From: Polychytrium aggregatum
Taxonomy: Eukaryota; Chytridiomycota; Chytridiomycetes; Polychytriales
Length of the DNA: 64,000 nucleotides
Reading direction: 5' to 3'
Assembly (NCBI RefSeq): GCF_025602895.1
Contig: NW_026516213.1
Coordinates: forward strand, 981,786 to 1,045,785
Shown: positions 1-10,858 of the stretch, in pieces
How the letters are laid out: every line of letters starts with the position of its first letter
Numbering within the stretch: position 1 is the first letter of the stretch
Position numbers and translations under genes: made by a program
Notes under the pieces: model-generated
What the model saw: only the letters and a program-made list of their open reading frames with translations
What the model was told of the DNA's origin: nothing
The model's database searches: none

Positions 1-455
1 TTTGGAAATGCATCCTGGAAACAGGGGAAGGGATATGCATCCAGTCCCAGGAGACTCAGGTTCGCCAAATACTTTGAGCAGTTCATACACCACCAGAGAC
101 GACCACCAGACCGATCCGTCTCCAAGATCCATGTGTGCTCGGTGAACGAGTTCAACACATCCCAGGTATGCTCACATTGTTGGGAAGCCAAGCGACTCGA
201 GAAGACCGAGTATCTTGATATCGATCCACCATGGAACTGTCCAGAGAGTGGAGTGGATGCACTTCACGGAGAGATTGCCAACCAGGACGAGAAACCGTCG
301 CATGGCTTGCTCACTGGAGCATATGGAAGTTCAATAGGCGTCAGGCCTCTGAAGCCAGGAAGCGACTGTTCCGTTTCTTTCTGGATCGACTGTTTGGCGA
401 GGAAATTGTATGGCAATTGGCTGCAGCTCTTTCGATCCACTCCGCTCTCATATAG
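1..455 (+). pseudogene. Fanzor (eukaryotic TnpB-like) nuclease, C-terminal remnant
   Basis: Fanzors are RNA-guided endonucleases of eukaryotic transposons related to TnpB. Frame 1 from the window edge reads FGNASWKQGKGYASSP, then a hallmark segment VNEFNTSQVCSHC near base 142, resembling the family pattern vdEfrTSk-C-x-x-C that opens the zinc ribbon. The second knuckle reads CPESG, so its last Cys is now Ser. Around base 250-260 the reading must move to frame 3, which continues RRDCQPGRETVAWLAHW, matching the RuvC-III pattern RDvNaaRN with Asp kept and Asn changed to Gln. The frame then runs to a stop at 455. One frameshift and two lost consensus residues make it a pseudogene; the N-terminal part lies left of the window. 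Assignment rests on motif order alone. Confidence 0.6.
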
Positions 456-1156
456 CGAAGGTAGTTGACTTTCGTTCCGTCGTTTAAAGCCATTCCAATT
501 CATGCGCATCCCATGAGAAACTGTGGAGCTGTCTGGCAATAGCCCGAGAGACGGTGATGTGTAAATCCACCTTAGTCGTGTTTGAGTCGGTATCTGAGAC
601 GATTCTTGGCTCACACTGTCACGGTTTATCCCTCCTCCGTGAGTACCTTGGCTTCTGCCACGGACCTATATACTCTTTCAGAGGGAACGGATTTCAAAAT
701 TTCCAATTGTCTATCATTTATCGGCGTAATCATATCGTAGTAAAATGGCATGCTGTTGTTGTTATTTTTCTAGGAAGAGGATGGGAGTCCTCTCGCTCCT
801 CAATTTTCACAGACGAGTCCGAGCAGGGCTGTGGGTAGGTTGTGACCCGTGCCTGCAGGACCATCTCTGCCGAATTTTGGTTGATGCAGCAGCTTGTTTG
901 TTTTTTTTTTTTCTGTAAGTAATTTCTGACTTATTTAGGTCTCTGAATCAACTGAGCCAGAAAAATCAGGCTTTAGGAGGACTGACGACTCGATGAATTG
1001 ACCGAAGCCATAAACAATTTGACACTACAATGATTGGTGCCTGTACGATCGGGACCTTTACCGTCTGTTTCGCAGAGTGAGGTCTTGCGGCATTCAGTAT
1101 ATGGAATCTCGGGGGACGCTCCGAATCGTGCGCTAAAGTCGTCGGTTATGATTTAT
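456..1156. other. No gene recognised
   Basis: AT-richer sequence with only short, unconvincing open frames. A T-rich run lies near 898-913. Nothing resembles a known protein, tRNA or LTR. Confidence 0.5.
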
Positions 1157-1345
1157 GTCATGAACCAACATTGGCAGGAACAAGTCCCAGCGCGCCATCA
1201 TTCGCGCGCACCGCTGTGCAACATGTTCCTAATCTCCCACACCCAACCCCCGCCCAGCATCCGCCTTTTGTTCGCGATTGTTTTTGTTATACCTGCCATA
1301 ATATATTACCTTTCACACATACAGGCCCACTTCCTCACCACATGT
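1157..1345 (+). repeat. Diverged dispersed repeat, copy R1
   Basis: This copy starts ATGAACCAACATTGGCAGGA and is about three-quarters identical over its first 95 bp to the reverse complement of 2400-2490, including shared blocks CAGCGC, CGCGCGCA and ACATGT. The right part (ATAATATATT, then CACACATACAGG) resembles copy R2. The origin is unknown; it could be an old non-autonomous transposon or a fragment of a decayed gene family. Confidence 0.45.
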
Positions 1346-1710
1346 CCTCCTTAACAATTCAAGGTCCAGTAGAGTTCTGCTTTCGATTGCTTTCTTGCTA
1401 TTTTGAACAAAAAATGCTGAGTGAGGTCTTATTCAGGGCCTCTGATATCCAGAGGTAAGTGTGTACAACATTTTGAAACCACGCAAATAACAAATGCAGA
1501 AATAATGCCTCGGAACTTGATCCACGCGCTTGCATAGTTGAGTTCACCTGAGAAGTCAGTAAAATCTTCGGTGGGGGGGGAGAGTTGTTTAGCTGTTCTC
1601 TAATAAGGGCCGTGCCTCTCAACGTTTTTTGTTTAATTACATTATGAGACGTTTTGGACTCTCTAACTTTATATACAATTATAATTCCCAACGCCCTGGT
1701 CTATTTCAGA

Positions 1711-1905
1711 ACAACGTTGGTGGTAGCAGGTCCCGTCACCCGCCACCCACCATCCGCCACCGATTCGTGATTCCATACTACATGCTCCTATCCCGATTAG
1801 TTCTCCTTGTCCGAAGTCATCTTCATTATCCTACACACGATAATATATTGTTTCCACGCATACAGGATTTCCCCCATCGCCTTGCTACTCTTTCTAAGAA
1901 TTCGT
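1711..1905 (+). repeat. Diverged dispersed repeat, copy R2 (weak)
   Basis: Shares with R1 an ACATG-CTCCTA block followed by ATAATATATT and CATACAGG at matching spacing. The left half is hardly alignable, so its membership of the family is less certain than for R1 and R3. Confidence 0.3.
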
Positions 1906-2299
1906 GGCATATAATACGTCTCTTGCATGGTAGCAAAGCTAAGGTTGTAGCTGTATTCAAGCATGATTCTAGCCTCTTGGTATGATCTATTTAGGCGGTG
2001 TACGGTTACGTTTCGATTTTAATGCTGCTCAAATATTTTGATTGGTGTTTTATGGTGTTGATCATCTTTAAGATGCTTTCTGTCATCATGGACGAGATAC
2101 TTTGGCGACGTCCCTGGTGCGCTTGATGGTGGTTATGGTTGCAGTGATATTGAATTCGCCAAAACTTCATCCGTACTCGATAGCGTTACGCCAGCCTTTG
2201 GTTTGAATGCAAATATTTACTTTGTTCTGGACCTGTATCCGGGGTAGTCGTCCTCGTCGATCTTGGTCCGTTAGTCTCTTGACGCGGTGAACCTGTTTG

Positions 2300-2490
2300 A
2301 GAAGGTGCGGTGAGAGGAAATGCCAATATGCTTGAAGGAAATTTATTACAACTATCAGAGCAAGAATAATCATGAGCAAGGGGAACTCGCCGGTCGTGGA
2401 GTGAGCGTGGGATTTATAGATACATGTCGTACGGCGATGCGCGCGGTTATGGGATGCGCTGTGACACGCTCCCGCCAGTGTCGGTTCATA
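2300..2490 (-). repeat. Diverged dispersed repeat, copy R3 (inverted)
   Basis: On the minus strand it starts ATGAACCGACACTGGCGGGA and aligns to R1 over roughly 190 bp, best in the first 95 bp. With R1 it makes an inverted pair about 1 kb apart. Open frames here are short and shared with the repeat, so I do not call a gene. Confidence 0.45.
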
Positions 2491-2731
2491 ACAGAACTCC
2501 TCATGCGGATGAGATTTACTGTACTCCACCTCATTAACTCATTTTCTGAAATCGGGTATTTAGCTCTTATTCCTTGGGACAAACCTAAGTTCCTCTGATT
2601 ACGACCCCGATATTGTATCTGGACGTATCAACCCGCTCCGGACCAATTATGTATATGTGACTGGGTTAAGTATCTTGAAAAGCATATATTCTACACCCCT
2701 CCCATTCTACTCTAAGTGCTTTTCAGGGGGG

Positions 2732-2786
2732 TTATTATCATTATTATTTTTATTATTATTTATTTTATTATTAATTTATAATTAGC
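2732..2786. repeat. TTA-rich low-complexity tract
   Basis: An imperfect run of TTA/TTAT units, followed by further A+T-rich sequence to about 2810. It could be slippage-derived; no function is implied. Confidence 0.8.
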
Positions 2787-2810
2787 TCGAATATATTATA
2801 TGGGTTTAAA

Positions 2811-3650
2811 ATCTTGGTATTGAGTGGTTTGTTGCTAGGTGGTAAATGAATATAAGTTAACCCAATGATCGAAATTCCGGCATTTTTCTCTTATGAGTAG
2901 TGCGATATACAAACGGACTTATGATCCTGATGGATAGTAAGTGACCCAAAGAGATAATACACAAAGAAAACTCGAACTCCTCGCCATATTCGGAGCAAAT
3001 CTTGCTTGGCAGGGTAAATGCCTTGGCTATGCTATTTTGATCATTTATAATCCTCGTTAAGAAAGGCTATTCCGTTGCTTCCGGGAGATCTTTGGCTATG
3101 TTCTAACTTTTAAGCGAGTGCCTGCATACTAAACTCGCTATTTGTGTAGGACCTCGGGACACTATGCTGGGACGTTGCTCCCTTCGTAGATGACTTCTTG
3201 TGAAGCTCCGTTGGCGCAAATATGACTGAGCGATTTTCTACGCTGATGATGAGATATTTTTGTCCTCTACCTCTGATATTAGGTGATATCCGATTGTGGC
3301 TCCAGGGATGAGTGAGCAGTAGTATTTTCTACAAATTTCCCACTTGAAAGCTCCAAGTGCATCCACGTAATTCGGACAGTAGCTACTGCTGACCAGAATG
3401 GCTATGGGGAAATGAAAGCGTCGATGGGCGAGTTGATTGGTACGAATACTACCAAATTCCGAATCATGAGGGGTGTTCGGTTTCAATTTCTCAGTAATGT
3501 CCAAGGATACGGTTTCTTTTTTTTCTGTTGAATTTGAGAGTGAGAGGTTTGAGGAGTCGCCGAAGAAAATTGTGATTAGAAGAACTGAAACAAATTCGGG
3601 TTTATGCTTGAGTTGTAGCTAGCGGAGGTTGAAAGCGTTGGCTTGTGAGA
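2811..3650. other. No gene recognised
   Basis: Only one open frame of note (3238-3504, minus strand, 88 codons), without recognisable domains or neighbouring signals. I see no RNA gene or repeat here. Confidence 0.5.
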
Positions 3651-4032
3651 TGTAACGAATCCCTCCTCGCTCGGCCATCTCGTCTCTGCGCTCCGCTGTC
3701 GTCTCTCCTCTACCTTCGCAAGTCAGTTTTGTTTTGGCTGGACGGCTGGCCAATGTCGGGCAAGCCGAGCACTGCCTTGGCCAGCCGGACCACAACATCT
3801 CGGCCTGCCACCCCTTTCTCACACAGGGGCTCTGCCAATTATTACCCCTCGCCCCATTCTAGGCCTCCATGGGCGAGGTTCTTTGTTTGATCGGAGGGGC
3901 TCCACCTCTGCCAGCTAAATAGCTCGCTGGCCGAGGAGGAGCACCAAGTGAATAATCACCCAATAAAGATGATCACTCTCCTCGTTTTTATCCTCGATCC
4001 CTGACCCTAGTCCAAGCCCCCAGTTCTTGACA
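3651..4032 (+). repeat. Degraded solo LTR, related to family C
   Basis: Begins TGTAACGAAT and ends AGTTCTTGACA, matching the start (TGTAATGGGC) and end (AATTCCTGACA) of the family C LTR at 63324-63684. The internal block AATCACCCAATAAAGATGAT-CACTCTCCTCG corresponds to ATCACTTCTAATAAACGATT-ATCACTCTCCTTG there, including the AATAAA. No coding remnant of C adjoins it, so it is a solo or isolated LTR, strongly diverged. Confidence 0.5.
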
Positions 4033-4103
4033 GAGGCGGCCGGTGGAGGCAGCCGCGGAAACGCACGCGCGCCCGAGCATTCCGGCGCTCACACGCCTCG
4101 AAC

Positions 4104-4520
4104 ATGTGGCGACCCTTAAGGGTCGCCACAGTGCGGGGCGCCGGGCTGAGGTTCCCACGTTGCGTCGCTCTATCCGTGCACGAGCTATGTGAAGAACACG
4201 CCGGTTCGTCACAGATCCCGTTCCTCGCACCTCGACCCCCTCACTAGGCCTTGTGTTATAAACACAGTCGCCAATCGCGACGCGTCATCCACGACCCGCC
4301 CTCCATAGCCGCTCGGTCATGATTCATGACGCGTGGGAAACCTGGGGCGGAGTTTTAATATAGCCTCCGAAGCACGAAGAGCCATAGGTTTAAATAAACC
4401 GCTCCGCGCTCCTCTTGGATGAGCGCTAGTGAATTATAACACCCAATAAACGAGCGTTATTCTCTTTTCCAACACCTGCCCCAGTCTGATCTCCGCTCTC
4501 CTGTCCCTGCCTGTAATCAC
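4104..4520 (+). repeat. Second degraded LTR, related to family C
   Basis: Shares with the family C LTR, in order: GGTCATGATTCATGA, GTGGGAAAC, CTCCGAAG, a TTTAAATA box, GCTAGTGAATTAT, and CAATAAACGA-TTAT. The left end (TGTGGCGACC) and especially the right end are not sharp; a TTCCTGACA terminus occurs only at 4827-4835, so the copy may be interrupted or extended to there. Confidence 0.55.
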
Positions 4521-5644
4521 CCATGATGCAAGCAATAGATAAAAACCAATAGAGATATATTTGAGATCGAATGGGGCTAAGGGTCTACGCTAATATTTAA
4601 GGGAAGTCGACCCTTTTGCCCGGTGGGAACACCACTCGTGTTCCTTGAGTAATTCTTCCGACCACAGATCGAATGTTTATCTTCAAATTCCCGGTTCGGA
4701 CTGTCTTGAGCCCCTCGGTCACGAATCAGGACCCGTGTGACGTGGGGTTAAAAGTGGACGGATATGCGAGATCCTCGTGGGGATGATGTCACACTGCCAT
4801 TGATACTCCTGTTTTCCCGTGTCTAGTTCCTGACACATAGTCCCTAATGTTGTAGCTCTCTATTCAGCGGGACCCATTTGCGGAGGGACGGAAATGCTAA
4901 GTTTGCCGAACCCATTCATCTAGTGACAGTTTGAAATCTACAGCTGCGACCTTCATGTCTATATGTGTGCTGAAAATACCTATGGATTATTTAGTCAAGC
5001 TCCAAGTGTCGTGCGTGGAGGGTTGGGGGATTGTTACCCACGAAAGACATTGGGCTTGCATTGTCATCCAACACCACCATGACATCCAGCCAGATCATTG
5101 GTCTGCTGTGTAGAATTCGTTTGCGTCTGGTGCATCATACTTTTCGCCTTTCTTGTTCAGTGATGAGGTGGCCTTGCAGGTGCTCGAGCCAGTTTTGGGA
5201 GTGCGTCGATTGCAAGTTGATATGCGTGATGCTTTCATGGATTGTTGCGGGTTGCCAATACTTCATGAGGATGGCATTGGCCTGGAAAAATTCCAACATA
5301 TGTTTTCTATTCATAGAAAATTTGAAACTCTTGACTCTGGATTTTCCGCGCGCTCCGTCAGGTTTGGGAGAGGGATTTCAACCCGCCAGAGGGGCAATCC
5401 TCTGGCTTGGGTGACTAATTTCACCGGCATCGATGTGGTCAGAATTGGGTCTTCTTGCCATTTTCAAGCGCCTGCAATAGACATCAAATTTCATGGAGTC
5501 TTATTGTATATATCAGAAAAAGGGAGGGCCATCATCTTCTTAACAGACAACGGATCGCTAGTTCGAGAAAAAAGAAAGGGCAGATTTTGATAAGAATCAG
5601 TTGCAATGATGGAATGGGACATTTTTAGATCAAGGCGGCAAGGA
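4521..5644. other. No gene recognised; one weak open frame
   Basis: The longest frame is 5153-5590 on the plus strand (145 codons). It has no motif I recognise, no clear start context and ordinary composition, so it may be chance or a decayed gene. Confidence 0.4.
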
Positions 5645-5717
5645 GGATGGGTAGCGCAGTCGGCAGCGCGTGGGTCTCATAATCCCAAGGCCGCGAGTTC
5701 GATTCTCGCCTCGTCCA
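5645..5717 (+). tRNA. tRNA-Met (anticodon CAT)
   Basis: The acceptor arm GGATGGG pairs with CTCGTCC, the D stem is GCGC/GCGC, the anticodon loop is CTCATAA, and the T arm is GCGAG-TTCGATT-CTCGC with discriminator A. The length is 73 nt without CCA. The acceptor differs from the one implied by the primer-binding site of element B, so this is probably the elongator rather than the initiator. Confidence 0.9.
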
Positions 5718-5750
5718 GATTCTGAATGTATGGGCATCCCAGCATCAAAA

Positions 5751-5822
5751 TCCGCATTGGTCCAGTGGCTAGGATTTCTCGCTCTCACCGAGACGGCCGG
5801 GGTTCGATTCCCCGATGCGGAA
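5751..5822 (+). tRNA. tRNA-Glu (anticodon CTC)
   Basis: The acceptor TCCGCAT pairs perfectly with ATGCGGA. The anticodon stem TCTCG/CGAGA carries loop CTCTCAC, and the T arm is CGGGG-TTCGATT-CCCCG. The length is 72 nt. It is followed after only 2 nt by tRNA-Asp. Confidence 0.92.
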
Positions 5823-5824
5823 AA

Positions 5825-5896
5825 TCCCAAATAGTATAGTGGCTAGTACTCCCGCCTGTCACGCGGGCGACCAGGGTTCGATTCCCTGTTTGGGAG
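5825..5896 (+). tRNA. tRNA-Asp (anticodon GTC)
   Basis: The acceptor TCCCAAA pairs with TTTGGGA. The anticodon stem CCCGC/GCGGG carries loop CTGTCAC, and the T arm is CAGGG-TTCGATT-CCCTG with discriminator G. It sits 2 nt after tRNA-Glu, so the two are probably made as one dimeric Pol III transcript. Confidence 0.93.
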
Positions 5897-5907
5897 TTTC
5901 TTTTTTT
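5897..5907 (+). terminator. Pol III terminator after tRNA-Asp
   Basis: TTTCTTTTTTT starts directly after tRNA-Asp; T runs terminate Pol III. No comparable T run separates the Glu and Asp genes. Confidence 0.8.
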
Positions 5908-6078
5908 GTTCTGGCTGCGACACGACCAAGGTGTAACGAACAGGCGAAGGAGATCCTATTACTGGGCGGTCGATGTAATGGAGCGATGCACAAATGGACA
6001 ACAGACAAGCACGAATTGTATTGACAAGCAGAAGATACAGTGGCTTCCAAAAGTGTTCGAATGTTTTGGATGTTTGAC

Positions 6079-6869
6079 TGTTAGAGTCCGAGGGGGACTC
6101 AACGGCAAAAGAAGAAGTGAGCTCGAAGTGAGCTCAGGGAAAGCAAGGGTAAAGTCCGAAGTGGACTCGGAGAGGGAGCGAGGGAAGCAAAGATCCGTTC
6201 AAGATAAGACTAGTCTCGAAATGAGACGTGAGGAACACTCAGAGAATAAAGTAGAAGGCACTTTATTTAGTCCTATTTTGAACGCTGAGGTTCGACTACA
6301 CATCGCGGGGGTCAGGCTATTTATAGACAAGTCCGGACTTGGCAGCGAAGGGCGGCCAAGGGAGGGAAAAGTGGGCGATCGAGCAGGGCGAAGGGGGCGA
6401 TGCACGAACGAGGGCCGAGAAGGACCACCGAGACAGGCAGAGAACCAAAGCGAGAGAGGCGCAAGCAAAAGCGAAGCACCTGGCAGGAGAAACGTGCAAA
6501 GGCGAAGCAATGTGACTCAACGTCCAAGAAGCGGATTGGTCAAGTATAAGGTTGGGGCAAATGCATGCGAGATGAACAAGAGATCGGGGCGGTCAGGCAG
6601 GTCATGAGTCACCGGTGGGGGGACACATGACCGGTAGCCGAATTGCAACCAATCGTAGCGAAGCGCGTGCACAAACAAACCGGCGCGTGCGAAGATGACA
6701 AAGGAAGCGGAGCAGCGCGGGAAAACGGAAGTGCGGAAGGAGCGTAAAAGACAGGCAAAGGGCGGAAAATTGGAGGGGAACTGCAAAGCTACACACAAAC
6801 AAACAGAAAGGCAAAAGAACAGCCAAGTGTGCAGTCAAAGTGGGGAACAAGCAGGAGCTATCCCTAACA
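6079..6869 (-). repeat. Family A LTR, 3' LTR of A1
   Basis: A 791-bp LTR, minus orientation, bounded by TG...CA (read on minus: TGTTAGGGATAG to ACTCTAACA). It carries the TATAAATA box and hairpin series found in all family A LTRs. It lies about 180 bp downstream of tRNA-Asp. The polypurine tract AAGGAAGGGGATGA abuts its inner edge. Confidence 0.92.
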
Positions 6870-9800
6870 TCATCCCCTTCCTTAGCGACGAACTCCGGGC
6901 GTCGCCTTCGGCTTTGAGGGATAGCGAAGGTGGAAGTCAGCAACAAGATCAGTGGCGTGGGAAACATTGGCAGCGGGCTCCCAAGACCGGTCAGTCTCGG
7001 AATAGCCCTTCCACTGAACCAAGTACTGTAAGCGACCACGGAAGAGCCGAGAATCGAGAACAGTCTCGACCTCAAACTCTTCCTGGGAGTCAACAAGAAT
7101 GGGAGGTGGTTCGGGTTGGGTGAACTCGGGAACAATGTCCTTCGTTCGGGGTTCAAGGAGGGATACATGGAAAACGGGGTGAACTTTGAGTGTGGAAGGG
7201 AGTTTAAGTTCAAAGGCAACGGGGTTGATGCGGCGAAGAACTTTAAAGGGGCCAAGCTTTTTCTGGTCAAGCTTGTTGGAGGGACGAAGGGTGCGGATGT
7301 GGCGACGATCAAGAAAAACGAGGTCGCCAACGGAGATGTCGGGAGTGGGGAGACGGGATTTGTTGGCCTGCACAGTGTAGGACTCTTGGGCAACCCGGAG
7401 GTTGGCCTTGAGATCCTCGAGAACGGTCTGAAGTCGGTCGACACGTTCTTCGGCAGAGGGCACAACAGAGGGATCACGAATGATAGAGGGATCGAAAATG
7501 GGGTGATGGCCATGGACTGCAAAGAAGGGAGTCATGCCAGTGGAAGTGTTTTCCGAGTTGTTGTAAGTGAACTCGGCAAGGGGAAGGTGAAGGGTCCAGT
7601 CGTCTTGCAGGTAATTGCAGTGGATACGCAAATACTGCTCGATGACCTGGTTGAGAACCTCGGTCGAACCGTCGGTCTCGGGGTGGAAGGCAGAAGAAAG
7701 GGAAATCTTCGTCTTCAGAAGCTCATTGAAGCGCCTCCAGAAGGCCGAAGTAAACTGAGTTCCTCGGTCCGAAACAATAGACCGGGGACAACCATGCAAG
7801 CGGAAGATGTGGGAGAGGAAGAGTTCGGCGGTTTGCTCGCCTGTAACCGTCTTCGTGGTGGGCACAAAGTGTGCTTGTTTGGACAGGCGGTCCTTAACCA
7901 CGAAGATGGAGTCAAAACCGTTCGAAGGTGGGAGATCCGTGATGAAGTCCATCGACAGGTCCCACCAACGTTCGGAAGGAACGGGGAGAGGGTGAAGTAA
8001 ACCATAAGGGGAGTGACGGGACGGCTTGGCTCGCTGGCACGCTTCACAATTAGCAATGAAGCGACGCACAGACTTACGAAGCCGGGGCCAGTGAAAGTCC
8101 CGGGAGATGAGCTCAACGGTCTTGGCAAGACCAAAGTGACCAGCGGCAGCGGAGCAGTGACGTTGCTCAAACACTTTGAGCTGGAGCTCGGGGGAAGGGA
8201 CAACGATCAGGTCTTTAAAGTAAAGGAGACCGTCACGGAAGGAGTAATCACCATCAAGACGTTTGGCGTTAAAGTCAGAAAGAAGGGAACAAGAAAGGGT
8301 GGCAGCTCGAATCTCGGAAAGAAAGTCGGGATTCGAGCCGATAACAGTGATGCTGTCGAGAGAAATAGACTCGAACAGCTGAAGGAAGTTGGTGGAGTGG
8401 AGGGAGTCACCAGGCTTTATCTCAAAGTCAGAACGGCGACTGAGAGCATCGGCTTTGGTGTTGAGGCGACCAGGACGGTGGTAAATGCGAAAAGCAAAAT
8501 CAGAAAGGAATTGGGCCCACCGGAACTGGCGGCGAGAAAGTTGGGAAGCGGAAGTGAACCGGGTAAGGTTCTGATGATCAGAGAAAACAAGAGTGGGATG
8601 GTCTGGGTCGGCAGCCATTAAGTAATGACGCCAGGCAGTAAAGGAATCGACAATGGCGAGGAGCTCTTTGTCGTGAGTGTCATAGTTCACCTCGGCAGGA
8701 CGGAATTGCCGAGAGTGAAATGCAACGGGGTGAAGAGCGCCGTCAGGGTCAAACTGAGAAAGGACGGCACCCAAAGCAAAATCAGAAGCATCGGGCTCAA
8801 TGACAGCGGGTTTAGAGAAATCAAAGTATCGAAGGATAGGAGCGGAAGTGAATGAATGTTTAAGAGAATCAAAAGCCTCTTGGGCCTCGGGAGACCAAGA
8901 GAAGGTGGAGGATTTGGTGGTGAGGGAAGTCAAAGGACGAGCAAGTGCGGAAAAGTCCTTGACGAAGCGGCGGTAAAAGTTTGCGAAACCAATAAAAACT
9001 TGGATATCGCGAGCAGAAGAGGGAACAGGCCAAAGAGAAACGGCCTCGACCTTGGCAGGGTCCATTTTGATGCCATCGGCAGAAATGATCATGCCGAGAA
9101 AGTCAACTTCAGAAAGGTCAAAAGAACACTTGGCCGGATTGACCTTAAGGGAGTGTTCACGAAGGCGAGAAAGAACAAGCTTAACATGCTCCTCATGCTC
9201 CTGGGGATCTTTTGAGAAGATCAGGATGTCGTCAAGATAAATGACAACACAGACACCAAGGAGGTCCGAGAAGATGTCGTTCATAAAAAACTGGAAAGCA
9301 GCGGGGGCATTCGAAAGACCAAAGGGGATAACGTTGTACTCAAATGAGCCAGATTTACAAACAAAAGCAGTCTTCCACTCATCGCCCTTCTTGACACGAA
9401 CCAAGTGGTAAGCATCAGGAAGGTCAAGGTGTGAGAAGACGCGGGCAGAAGAAAGTTTATCAAGAAGATCCTGGAAGAGGGGAAGAGGGTAACGATTCTT
9501 CTTCGTGATGGCATTGAGGCCCCGGTAGTCGACGCAAAGGCGAAGACCACCATTGGGCTTCTTCACGAAGAAGCAGGGAGCACCAACGGGAGAAGAGGAT
9601 TTGGAGATCCAACCACGTGCGAGGGCGTTGGTCAGATACTCCGAAAGAGCAGATTCCTCGGCCGGGGACAAAGGATAGACTTTCCCCGGCTTTGGCAAAC
9701 GAGGTTCCTTTCCATCCTCGGTCCGTACAAACTCAATGGACAAGTCATACGGACGGTGAGGAGGCAAGGAAGAAGGAGGGTCAGACTTGAGGCTGAAAAC

Positions 9801-10519
9801 GTCGCCAAACTCATTGTATTTGAGTGGGACACCTCGAGAGTCAACGGGGGTGCCAGACTCGGCATACACCTTCGTCGTGAGCACGGACCTTATCGACACC
9901 GTAGGATACGTCTCCGGCGAAGGAGGACGGATATCCATTTGGGCAGCGAAAATGTCGAGCTTGTCTTCTCGTGCAAGACGGAGAAGACTCGCCGCATTAA
10001 CGAGCTCAATGTCGTGTGAAGATAAAGCCGTTGGCTCTTCAGAAAGCGAAGCAGAGTCAAGGCGGGAAGAAAGGGAAGGCGAAGTGCCAGAGGAGGGAAT
10101 CGGTGTAATGAAAGGACCGAAGGGAGGAAGAGTCAAAGGCGAAGTGCCCGAAGGGGGAGGCGAAGAGCCGGAAGGGGACGAAGTGTCCAAGGAAGAAGCA
10201 GAGACATCCGCGAGGATGTGTCCATCAGCAAGGCAAGAGGGATCGGAGAATGAAAGGGAGAGGGACTTCCAATTAACAACTGGATTGTGCAAGCGCATCC
10301 AGGGAAGACCAAGAGTGATGGGAGTGGTGGAGAGTCGAGTCACAAGAAACGAAATCGACTCGGTGTGGGAACCAATGGTCAGAGTCAAAGGCACGGTTTG
10401 GAAACGAATGAAACCGGCCGAAGAGCCATCAGCAAGGGAAACGGAGTAAGGAGTAGAAAGAGGGATAAGAGAGAGTTTATGGAGATCCGCAAAGGCAGGA
10501 TCAATGAGGGCAAGAGCGG
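6870..10519 (-). pseudogene. pol: A1 pol (RT-RNaseH-IN-chromodomain), 5' truncated
   Basis: Chromovirus Pol copying RNA to DNA and integrating it. About 1,212 codons are open from the break at 10519 to the stop at 6882. They cover the rest of the protease-like domain (ADGSSAG, LGLPWM), RT with YLDD, RNase H (EPDASDFALG), integrase with HHCC zinc module and DDE residues (MDFITD, SDRGTQF, ETDGSTEV), the GPF module and a C-terminal chromodomain (YLVQWKGY). The first 80 residues, including the protease active site, gag and the 5' LTR, are missing. The frame continues by chance into the abutting B LTR, giving an apparent ATG at 10631 that is not a real start. Confidence 0.88.
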
Positions 10520-10828
10520 TGTAGGAGATGGTATCTCCGACGCTGTGCTGCGCGTACTGCGCGTACTGCGCGGCGCAGTGGGTCGTGACCTGTGCTGCGC
10601 TTTGCGTTTTCACGCACCGCAGGCAGGCCACCGCAGGGTATACCTGCGGGTTGCCCCCGTTCCCCCCGTTTGTCTGGAGTTCGGTTTTATCGTGAATAAA
10701 CGTAAGTGCTCCCCGAGCTCACCCGTCCGCTAGAGTAGCCTAGCACCGCCCTGTTCTGCCCCGTCCTGTCTTGTCTTGTACCCCCTCCCTCCCCGTCTTG
10801 CCCCAACGTCCCAGTAGTGGACGTTACA
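10520..10828 (+). repeat. Family B LTR (B0), plus orientation
   Basis: A 309-bp LTR running TGTAGGAGATGG to GGACGTTACA. It is the only B LTR in the window whose transcription direction is plus. It interrupts A1 at 10519 and carries the common-form variants of the B family. Confidence 0.93.
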
Positions 10829-10858
10829 TGGTAGCATCGGAAATCCTCGTCTTGTTTT
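10829..10858 (+). mobile_element. B0 internal stub with primer-binding site
   Basis: 30 bp identical to the sequence following the 5' LTR of complete B elements, starting TGGTAGCATCGGAAATCC, the tRNA-type primer-binding site. It stops abruptly against a B LTR of opposite orientation, so nearly all of B0 is missing. Confidence 0.85.

Noticed and set aside
554-838. 94-codon frame after the Fanzor remnant
   Set aside because: No similarity recognised and low-quality context; probably chance.
5153-5590. 145-codon plus-strand frame as a host gene
   Set aside because: No recognisable domain, promoter or splice signals and no related copy; kept only as a note in the intergenic entry.
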